Shown one piece after another: positions 31,911 through 40,700 of a stretch of 47,244 nt of DNA (the first letter of the stretch is position 1; every line of letters begins with the position of its first letter). The notes under the pieces are model-generated. The model searched no databases. It was not told the origin of the DNA and saw only the letters and a program-made list of their open reading frames with translations. Source of the stretch: a virus. The stretch lies in IMG/VR virus record IMGVR_UViG_3300042914_002420, positions 1 through 47,244 of that record. The stretch is one strand, 5' to 3'. The position numbers and the translations under genes are program-made.

Positions 31911-31960
31911 GTTGTCTAACTCAGTGAATACAGTATATCAAGAAACCGATTTATTGTCAA
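31911..31960 (-). repeat. 50-bp promoter cassette, copy 2 (partner at 31621-31670)
   Basis: See copy 1: same GTTGTCTAAC...TTATTGTCAA ends on the plus strand, 290 bp apart. Confidence 0.85.
31932..31960 (-). promoter_or_regulatory. Sigma70 early promoter TTGACA-N17-TATACT, -35 fused to stop
   Basis: -35 31955-31960, -10 TATACT 31932-31937, spacer 17 bp. The TGA of the 65-aa gene is within TTGACA. Drives the 77-aa gene. Confidence 0.88.
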
Positions 31961-32154
31961 ATTTTGCGCTCAGTCATAGCGACATATTCATCGTAAGACA
32001 GATACATATCGGTGCGAGGATTCCAGTACTGTCCAGTACGCGGGTCATAGTACAGTGCAATATTGCCATCGTAGAAAAACGGGCCTTCCAAGCCATCACG
32101 CTCAGTGAATGCGGCACGAAATTCGGGGTCAATGTTCAGAACACGATATCCCAT
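31957..32154 (-). CDS. Unknown early protein, 65 aa, OCRE-like tyrosine motif
   Basis: The core NIALYYDPRTGQYWNPRTDMY contains a YYDP-x-TGQYW motif like the repeats of eukaryotic OCRE domains; it may form a small aromatic-rich binding surface. In phages similar short proteins are uncharacterised. CAGGAG site; promoter with a 21-bp dyad over its -10. Confidence 0.72.
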   Translation of the reverse strand: MGYRVLNIDPEFRAAFTERDGLEGPFFYDGNIALYYDPRTGQYWNPRTDMYLSYDEYVAMTERKI

Positions 32155-32181
32155 TACCGACTCCTGTTGCTTTTTGACTAT

Positions 32182-32202
32182 GAATACAGTATAACTGTAT
32201 TC
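32182..32202. promoter_or_regulatory. 21-bp dyad over a -10 element (candidate operator)
   Basis: Perfect inverted repeat: arms GAATACAGT (32182-32190) and ACTGTATTC (32194-32202) with ATA centre, covering the -10 at 32188-32193. The left arm also occurs at 31636-31644 and 31926-31934, at the same place in two other early promoters, but without the mirror arm. A repressor site is plausible. Confidence 0.5.
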
Positions 32203-32216
32203 AGATTATTTGTCAA
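32188..32216 (-). promoter_or_regulatory. Sigma70 early promoter TTGACA-N17-TATACT for the 65-aa gene
   Basis: -35 32211-32216, -10 TATACT 32188-32193, spacer 17 bp. The -35 lies inside the last codons (F-D-K-stop) of the 54-aa gene. Confidence 0.85.
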
Positions 32217-32370
32217 ATCGATAACTGACTGACATTGAACTTAGATTTTCAGTGGGAACAAATCCGTCGCACCACAGACTACCAATCTGAACTGGCACGA
32301 ATCCGAATTTGATAGCATCAAACAGATCGGTCCGATTGATGACAATTATTGAAAAAGATTGTTTGTTCAT
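32206..32370 (-). CDS. Short early protein, 54 aa
   Basis: ATG 32370 to TAA 32206 on the minus strand: MNKQSFSIIVINRTDLFDAI followed by KFGFVPVQIGSLWCDGFVPT and ending SVSYRFDK. Predicted as a small alpha/beta fold; no family recognised. Support comes from a dedicated sigma70 promoter upstream (leader ~36 nt) and from its 3' end merging into the next -35, the same layout as its neighbours. There is no clear Shine-Dalgarno site. Confidence 0.6.
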   Translation of the reverse strand: MNKQSFSIIVINRTDLFDAIKFGFVPVQIGSLWCDGFVPTENLSSMSVSYRFDK

Positions 32371-32403
32371 GCTATTCAGCAGTGAATTGTTTACAGTGTT
32401 GAT

Positions 32404-32432
32404 ACTATAGAACGAATTCGATTTATTGTCAA
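32404..32432 (-). promoter_or_regulatory. Sigma70 early promoter TTGACA-N17-TATAGT, -35 fused to stop
   Basis: -35 32427-32432, -10 TATAGT 32404-32409, spacer 17 bp. The TGA of the 83-aa gene is within TTGACA. Drives the 54-aa gene. Confidence 0.8.
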
Positions 32433-32680
32433 GCCAGCAATCTACCCATAATGATCCATTGTTCCAGAGTGTCTATGGCCGAATTCACTCGTTGCAATTC
32501 TTCCAATTCCGAAAAAGATTTTTTGGTTCTTCTGGCAACGACTTCTGATCCGCCGAGTATTGTGACCATAGAATCAATATTACTAAGCATAGTTCTTAGT
32601 TCACGATTGTAGGGAAGACTCTGAATTTGTTGCTTCAGTTCGTCCCTGCGAGTGGACCATTCCAAACTATTTTTGATCAT
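32429..32680 (-). CDS. Unknown early protein, 83 aa, helical
   Basis: Almost entirely helical: LEWSTRRDELKQQIQSLPYN, MLSNIDSMVTILGG and SELEELQRVNSAIDTLEQWI. Likely a helical hairpin or coiled-coil oligomer. ATG 32680 is exactly six bases after the -10, so the mRNA is predicted leaderless. Its codon use is more AT-rich than the other early genes. Function unknown. Confidence 0.72.
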   Translation of the reverse strand: MIKNSLEWSTRRDELKQQIQSLPYNRELRTMLSNIDSMVTILGGSEVVARRTKKSFSELEELQRVNSAIDTLEQWIIMGRLLA

Positions 32681-32686
32681 TGAAGT

Positions 32687-32715
32687 AGTGTATCCAAAAT
32701 GTCATTTATTGTCAA
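32687..32715 (-). promoter_or_regulatory. Sigma70 early promoter TTGACA-N17-TACACT (leaderless spacing), -35 fused to stop
   Basis: -35 32710-32715, -10 TACACT 32687-32692, spacer 17 bp, then six bases to ATG 32680. The TGA of the fibre gene (32712) is within TTGACA, so the late fibre gene abuts the early block. Confidence 0.8.
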
Positions 32716-34769
32716 TAGTTTTTGCCCGCTACGAAAGCCAAAAATGATGTCCCGCCATCGAATGTCATGAGAGTGATGACATCCAATTTGTTTGCACTCG
32801 TAGATAGTGTCTGAGATTCTCCATTTTGCCACTTGACACTTGCTGGCCAAGATATAGTTCTACCACCAGCGGCATCTTGTCTAAAGATAAGTGCAACATA
32901 AAACAATCTGTTGCTTGCTGGCACGTTAGTAAACGTTAGATTGGTAATATTTGTTCCCATTTGTATTATGAAATTGTTAGACAAACTGCAATCTATTGTT
33001 GTGGTTGAGACTGCATTTATCGTGACAGTTGATTCGTTATATGCAGTGCCAAAAGTAATGGTAGAACTAAATGTCACTTCACTTGAGAATGTTGTGGCAT
33101 TTGCAACGATTCCTCCAGTGAAGCCTCCCACTCCAGCAACGCTATCAACATACTGCTTGGTTGCAGCGTGTAAGTTGCTGGTTGGTGCACCACTAAGAGT
33201 AAGTGCTCCAGTCATTGTATCGCCTGCTACATTTACTGGCGTGTATCCTAACGCTGCGATTATGGTCGCACTGCTTGGAGCACCTGGAGTAGTCCAAGTA
33301 GGAGAACTATTACTGCCATTGCTTGTTAATACTTGACCCGAGGTTCCGTAATTTGCTCCACTTAAACCCCACGCTCCTGTAGGTGCTATTCGTAGTCGTT
33401 CAGTATTTACAATATTAAAATACAAACTACCATTTCCACTTACGCCAGATCCACTTTTTAGTGTTACATCACCGCCAGTAGACGGAAGACCAACGTCAGC
33501 AAGCACGCCGCCCCCGCCTGTTATAGTTACACTACCACCCTGTTTGTAGATACTGGCTCCGCCAGTTATATTGATTGATCCACCCTGCCCGACTGCGCCG
33601 CCGCCGCCATTAGGGAAACTTCCTGCTGTTATACTAATACTTGAGTTTGGGTGTCCCGCTATTGTAAATGGACTTCCGGCTACTATTAGTTGATTTGTTC
33701 CATTATACGTGAGACTGCTGCTACCAGTTAGTGATCCGGAGCTGTTATAAATTAGTTGCGTATTAGAACTAGAACCTGCTGATGTGGTTGGAGCCGCCCA
33801 AGTGGGAGAACTATTACTGCCATTGCTTGTCAATACTTGACCCGAGGTTCCGTAATTTGCTCCACTTAAACCCCACGCTCCTGTAGGTGCTATTCTTAGT
33901 CGTTCTGTTAGCGTCTGACCAGTTGAGATAAAAACAGAACCCGAACGATATGGACCTGAACCTGCTTGTAGGTATACATCGCCGCCAGCGCCCTCTGAGG
34001 GCGCACCGGGACCACCTCGTATATAAACACTTCCTGGGTCTCCTCCTACTACTCCTGTGTTCCCTGATTGTCCTCCAACAATAATAATGTTCGCCCCAGA
34101 GGATGCATTCGATGATGGCCCAGAACCCGCGAATGTAAAGCTGCTGTCACTTGAACCAACGGTAAGAGTAGTTCCGCTATAACTCATCACTGAAATTGCG
34201 CCATAAGTCCCAGTGCTATTGAATAGTAGTTGACCGCTACTACCAGGAACTGAAGTTCTTCCTGTTCCACCGCTAGATAAGTTTAAGGTTCCTCCAAGTG
34301 TAAGTGTTCCGCTACTTGTAATTGGTCCCCCGGTTAGAGTTAGACCAGTGCTGCCACCGCTTGCTTCAACGCTTGTCACAGTTCCAACTGCTCCGGGCGC
34401 CCATTTTACTCCGTTTGTTGCAGTTGAATCTGCCATCAATACTTGCCCGTTTGTTCCTACTGGGAATCTTATATTGCTTGTTCCGCTATAGACAATGATG
34501 TCGCCCTTGGCACTCATCGGAGATAGTGCATTGAATGCAGAAGTTTTGTCTGAACTATTTGTTCCACCCTGTTGTATCGTTAAAGGAGTAGTAAGTCCAC
34601 TTAAACTTGTAATGTCACTGTTAGATCCACTCTTTGCTGCGCCAAGATTATTACGAGATATCACGCTGTCACTTGAACCAGTTCCTCCTTGACTAATTGA
34701 TAAGACTCCACTTATTTGTGATGCTTGTATGGATTCTATCTGACTATCTTGAATTTTTTTCTGCGACAT
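32712..34769 (-). CDS. Repetitive tail fibre protein, 685 aa
   Basis: The N-terminus MSQKKIQDSQIESIQASQIS leads into fibre repeats of the form ITSLSGLTTPLTIQQGGTNS, widely seen in phage long-tail-fibre proteins. It then has Gly/Ser-rich shaft repeats (GGSVTITGGGG). Two copies of APTGAWGLSGANYGTSGQVL precede TSNGSNSSPTW. The C-terminal ~130 residues (ATKQYVDSVAGVGG onward) form a non-repetitive tip (ISWPASVKWQNGESQTL, MTFDGGTSFLAFVAGKNY). It likely trimerises and binds the host surface. AAGGAAA site; 8 bp after the large fibre, sharing its repeat family, so the two fibres are probably paralogues that can exchange segments. Confidence 0.88.
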   Translation of the reverse strand: MSQKKIQDSQIESIQASQISGVLSISQGGTGSSDSVISRNNLGAAKSGSNSDITSLSGLTTPLTIQQGGTNSSDKTSAFNALSPMSAKGDIIVYSGTSNIRFPVGTNGQVLMADSTATNGVKWAPGAVGTVTSVEASGGSTGLTLTGGPITSSGTLTLGGTLNLSSGGTGRTSVPGSSGQLLFNSTGTYGAISVMSYSGTTLTVGSSDSSFTFAGSGPSSNASSGANIIIVGGQSGNTGVVGGDPGSVYIRGGPGAPSEGAGGDVYLQAGSGPYRSGSVFISTGQTLTERLRIAPTGAWGLSGANYGTSGQVLTSNGSNSSPTWAAPTTSAGSSSNTQLIYNSSGSLTGSSSLTYNGTNQLIVAGSPFTIAGHPNSSISITAGSFPNGGGGAVGQGGSINITGGASIYKQGGSVTITGGGGVLADVGLPSTGGDVTLKSGSGVSGNGSLYFNIVNTERLRIAPTGAWGLSGANYGTSGQVLTSNGSNSSPTWTTPGAPSSATIIAALGYTPVNVAGDTMTGALTLSGAPTSNLHAATKQYVDSVAGVGGFTGGIVANATTFSSEVTFSSTITFGTAYNESTVTINAVSTTTIDCSLSNNFIIQMGTNITNLTFTNVPASNRLFYVALIFRQDAAGGRTISWPASVKWQNGESQTLSTSANKLDVITLMTFDGGTSFLAFVAGKNY
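33301..33903 (-). repeat. ~100-bp direct repeat within the 685-aa fibre, offset 504 bp
   Basis: 33301-33399 and 33805-33903 are almost identical and encode the GAWGLSGANYGTSGQVL-type block. A recombination-prone internal duplication; the same block style is in the adjacent large fibre. Confidence 0.85.
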
Positions 34770-34777
34770 ATTTTTCC

Positions 34778-37700
34778 TTATACAAAGCTGTATATTGTAA
34801 TTTCATCATCCAGTTCGAGTGGAGAATTAAAAGTTATTTCGTTTGAACCAGTAACCTGATATGATTTAGTTGATCCTTGACGCTGTAAAACACCATTGAG
34901 AAATACTTGAAGATATGACTTTGTTGCCGAATTCGCTACTGTTTTTACCACAGTGGTTACGACAGTTTGTGCAGCAGTTGCGGTTAGTTCTTCATAATCA
35001 GGTGCTTTTGATTTCCACTGTGGAGATGCACCAGCGCCATTAGAAGTAAGAACTTCGCCAGCATTACCTGAATTTCCTTGAACTGACCAAGAGCCATTTG
35101 AATTTATTTTTAATCTTGAAGTTGATTCGGTTTTTATATCTATCGAATTTGATTCAATAATTAAGTCAGTAAATCTTGTATTGTATGCTTCATTTACATA
35201 AATAGTAGAGATACAAGATATTGTAGTGTAAGTCTCAGTTGGATGTATTCTAATTGAGTTCTCATCTTCACCCGCTCCAGGGCCAATCCATCGATGTGCT
35301 ATGTGTAAAGAGGCCAATGGATTCGTCGTTCCTATTCCAATTCCTCCGCCAGTTCCGGTTCTTTCTTTTACATATAGTCTATCTAAAACTCCAAGTCTAA
35401 TAAGAGAACTGAATTTTACGGTAGACGCTAAAGTATCTCCGATAAGTCCGCCAGCGTTAAATGTCGGGAACTTCCATATAGCAGAAGTATTTGGACCATT
35501 TGAGGTAAGAACTTGTCCCTCTGATCCTTGTGCTCCATTTACTATCCACTCTCCAGAGTTGTCTATAACAAAACGCTCTATTAGTGGCGTACCTGGGTAT
35601 AGCGTGGTTCTAAATATTATGTTTCCGCCAGCACCAAGTCCGCTTATTCCACCATCAATATATACATCTCCACCGGGAGTATACTCGCCAACAGATGTTC
35701 CACCCTTGAGATATAAATTGGCTCCAAAATTATCAGAGACGGTTTGAGTTCCTGGCTGAATCAGTATTCCATATGGATGAGGTCCCGCGGCACCGCTTGA
35801 TGCTCCAAAAATACTAAAAATATTAGCCTCTGTTTCTTTGCCCTCTCCTAAAATAATACAATCTTCCGCATAGTTTATATTTGTGGTTCCACCAATTATA
35901 CCATTTTGATTAAATAAAAAGTTTCCTGTTAGTCCTGGAGAAATAACAGTTGTTGGGTATATCCATTCACCATAACTTCCGTTACTAACTAATGATTTTC
36001 CGACAGTATTTTGATTTTGTGCTGGTAGTAAATTCTTGATGGCTGCCTCGGCAGTAGTAGCACCAGTGCCACCGCTTTCTATGTTGACGACTCCACCGAG
36101 AGTTATAGTCCCATTAGTGGTTATTGGACCTCCAGTGGCAATTAGACCTGTAGTTCCTCCGCTTATATCTATTGACTTTACTGTTCCTATTGGACCATCT
36201 GTAATTACACTGATAACCCCGTCTTGATTGACCATCAATGTTGAACCATCTGGTTTAATTACTCCAAGACGACCCACAGTTGCAATCGGAAGAAGTGTAT
36301 TTCCTTGTAATGAAGTCCAATAAGCATAATCTCCATTACTTGCGAGAACAAAGTTTTCTGTGTCTGACTGTGAGGGCAATAAATTATTAAGAGCATCTAC
36401 GCGAGTATTTGCGCCTGTGCCACCAAATTCCAAAGGAACAGTTCCCCAATAAGGAACCCCGTCAATCCCATTTGATAGTAGAGGTTGTCCTGCTGCCCCA
36501 GTCAAAGACGCTATTGTTGGAAACTGTTCAGATATTTCTCCTATAGTCCAAGAGCCAGTATCATTTATTTTTAATCTTGATTTCCCTTCTCCGTTTTCAG
36601 AAGTAATGAGAGTGATATTTCCACCGACAACATCAGAATAACCGGTGGTACCTTGCGTTGGTGCTTCTCCCGCTACCCCGCTTCCTGCTTGTATTACGAT
36701 ATTTCCGCCAGGAGTTCGATATTGATAACTGTTATAACCATCTCCCGATCTTATTAAAATTGCACCAGCGCCTGCATCATATGAACTATTTCCTGCCGAG
36801 ATATTGATATCACCGCCCTTGAAGTAAGGTACTCCACCTTCGGTTTTTATGGATAAAGATACCCCTCGCCAGGTGTTTATTTCAAATTTTGTTGAGTCCT
36901 CATTAAATCTATCTCCGAGTGTCAGTGCACCAGTTGGCGGGTCTTCTCCTCCCATTGTTCCAGTAGTGCTATCACTATAGTAAACTTGTTCTGCCAGTGA
37001 ACTCTTTCCAGCCAAATTAAACATAATATTTGGCATCATAGTTTCAAACAAAACATGTTTAGTCTTTATTCTTAACCGTTCATCCATTACAATTGACTGC
37101 GTGTCTAGTGCAACAACGCCAGCCACTGTTTCAGATGCAATTGGAAGAGATGTATTGATCCACGTGGCAGTCACTCCGTTGGTAGTTAAAAACTTTCCGG
37201 CATTTCCAGACTGATTTGGTAGCAGATAATTTATATCAGTGCTTATAACTCCGTTAGCGTCAATTTTAATTGTAATTCCGTCTGGATTTACCAATCCGAG
37301 TCCATCGCCCGCGATAGGTAAATCCAAATCTCTCGTAGAAACCCAATCGTATATTGTTCTTTTCTCTTCATCGTTAGAGAAACCATAACCCAATACTCGT
37401 TGTATAGTATCTCCCTGGTATACCGGAGGAAGTATGCCATCTATGACGGCTCTGATAACTCCGTTATTCTCTGATATCTTAATACTGCTGCCGTCAACTC
37501 TTACTGCACCAAGATTGCCGTCTGCACCTACTCCCGCAATTTCCAACATAGAGTCAGGAGATGTCCAAAATACAGTTGACCCATCGGTTGTTAATAGTTT
37601 TCCCGCCTGATTTGCTTGGTTAGGAAATGGATCAGTTGCTTCGAGACTTACTGATATTACTCCATTCTCGCTGATTATAATTGTCTGTCCATCAACTTTT

Positions 37701-40700
37701 ACTGCTCCAAGTTCTCCAGATGGGCCTACTCCAGCCTTAGGAAGAATATAGTTGCTCCAATATAACACTTCTAATCCATCTGTAGTTAAAAACTTTCCTG
37801 CATTTCCAGATAATGATGGCAGAATTTTTGCACTTAATACCTTTGAATCTACATATATTCGTCCATCTGTATTATTTCTAACTATTGTTGATTCATCTAT
37901 ATCTACTACTTTTGCTCTTAGAGATAATTTCCCGTTTATTGGACTTGGAGCAAATTCAAGTCCGCTGAGAACTGGATACGGATACCCTTCAAACATACCA
38001 GTTGGATATATTTGAATAATTCCCATTTTGTCATAACTGGAAATCATTGGATCCCATTTAGGAGTTAAATCTGGTCCTCTTGATACTAATATAGTATCAA
38101 CTTGTCCAGTGCTTGTTACTACTCCATCAAACGCCCAAGATCCAGTAGAATTTATTCTAAAAACTTCTTCAGAATTCTGCCCAGTTCTGAATGCTATATG
38201 CCCAGAATCTGCAAGACCTATTCCTCGACCGCCAGTTAAATATAGATTTCCAGCAGATAAAGTTTGTATGCCCTCAGCATCAAAAGAGTCGCCAGCTCTT
38301 ATTTCTATAGATGTTCCACCGTTTTGTATGTCTTTTGCTTCGGCTGCTGTAAAAATAAACGATTCAGTGGAACCATTTCCTACTGTCAGTTCTCCTCGAC
38401 CATCATAGAATATTCTACTTGTCGCTCCCAAAAACCCTTCATTATTATATTGTAATTGTCCAGTGAGTCCAATTGCTCCTGGCTTGGCAGTGTCCCATCT
38501 TATTTTTGTTCCGTTTGTAGTAAGAACTTTATCTTTGTTTCCAGTTTGTGGAGGCAAAAATGAATCTATTGCTACTGATGGGTCTGATGTTCCGGTTCCA
38601 CCCTGTTCAATACTCAATGGGGTAGTAAGACCACTTAAACTTGTAATATCGCTATTTGCTCCGCTCTTTGCTGCACTTAGATTTATTCTTGCAGTATTTG
38701 CATTTTCCCCGCCAGTACCGCCGGCCGCAACTGGCAATGTTCCCGCGACTAAAGAAATTGAGCTTGTAGAATATAGTGCTCTGTTTGGACCTATTAAGTT
38801 TGATAATCCAGTTCCTCCCTGTTCAACACTAAGTGGGGTAGTAAGATTGCTTAAACTTGTAATGTCGCTGTTTGCCCCGCTCTTGGCAGCACTTAGATTT
38901 ATTCTCGCATCAGTTGCATTATTTGCCCCCGTGCCTCCTTGATTGACACTAAGTGGTGTAGTGAGTCCGCTTAAACTTGTAATGTCAGTATTTGCGCCGC
39001 TTTTTGCAGCACTTAAATTAAGTCTTGCTCCGATGGCAGTATTGCTTCCAGTTCCACCCTGTTCTACAGTTAGAGGAACCTCTAACCCAGTTAAACTTGT
39101 AATGTCGCTATTTACTCCACTTTTTGCGACACTTAAATTGATGCGAGCGCCGCTGGCAGTTGTTGCTCCAGTTCCACCTTGACTAACACTTAGTGGAGTT
39201 GTTAAACCAGTCAATCTGGTAATGTCGCTGTTTACTCCTCTTTGTGCTGCATTCAATGTTATTCTGGCATCACTTGCACTGGTCGCTCCCGTTCCGCCTT
39301 GTTCAATACTCAATGAAGTTGTAAGACCACTTAGACTCGTAATGTCGCTGTTTGCTCCTCTTTTTGCAGCACTTAAGTTATCTCGTGCTGTGGCTGGGTC
39401 TGTTGCTCCAGTTCCTCCAGATGCAATATTTAATGTTCCAGAAAGAGTAATGACTCCGGTCTTATTCACTGAATCTATCGGTCCTCCGACTGTAGTTAGA
39501 CCAGTTGATCCACCGCTGACCCCAACACTGGTAACTGCTGCTGCGGTCTGGTCTACCCAAGATAGTATTCCGCCTCCGTCTGTGCTGAGAATTTTGTTGG
39601 CATTTCCAGTTTGACTTGGTAACATTGAATTGAACAATGTATTCAAGTTATCAGTGCCTGTTCCTCCAAATTCAGGGTTCAATATCTGTGTTAGCCCAGA
39701 ACTCTTTCCTGTTATATTTCCAACAATAGAACTTCCGCTAATAGTGTTTACTGTAGATAGTGTATTTCCGTCAGAAATTAAATATCCAGCATCGAATCTT
39801 GTTCGACCAGTTCCACCCTTTGATACAGGAACAGTGTTTAATGCCAAATACATACTTCCAGAACGAGTTATTGGATTAGTTCCAGTTATAGATAAGTCAT
39901 CTGATAGTAAATTGATTGAGGTTACTGAACCGTAATCCGGAATATTCAGAATATCTTCGATGAATGTCGCTGGTCCAGATGTGCCGAGAGTTCGTAATGA
40001 TAGTTTTCCCTGATATTGGGGAATATTCAAAACATTGTTAGTAAATGTTGCTGGTCCAGTTAGTCCATTTGTAGTAAATGATATAGGCAATTGATAGTCT
40101 ATATTTGCTTCTGCTGGAATCAATGCTCCGTTAAACCCTTTGATTAATCCGTTTACTGAAGTTCCAAGAGTTATAGTTGGATATGTAGTGCTGAACTCAA
40201 CATCTCCAAAGAATCCGCGAGCACTGTTTATTGCAACTGACTTTACAGTTCCTACTATGCCACTGGTGGTGACACTTATTCTGCCTGTTGAATCTACCAC
40301 AATAGTAGAGTTGTCAACTCTTACAGAACCTACTGATCCAGTAGTCGCAAGTCTGGTGCTGACTGTAATATTTCCAGTAGCAGATGATAAAATAATTCCT
40401 TGTCCCGGAGATAGTGACGACACTAAATTATTAGTAATACTGAGAACTCCGCTCTCGTCAATGACCAGCCCACTTCCAACTTTTATTGCACCAAGTCTAT
40501 CTTGTGATGCTATCGGAAGATCGTATGAAATGTAACCAGCCTCGTCTATTTTTATAGAAGAGTTATCTACTTTAACTCCGCCAAGAGTTGAACTATTAGC
40601 GACTGGTAACGAGTAAGGATTAGCATTTAGTCTTGATTGAGCATCAATAAATAATCCAGTTCCAATTTTGACTCCACCAAGAACAATATCACTTGCTACT

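Noticed and set aside
38600-39450. Regular ~120-bp repeats considered as a CRISPR-like array
   Set aside because: The repeats are continuous coding sequence with no unique spacers, in frame with a tail-fibre gene.
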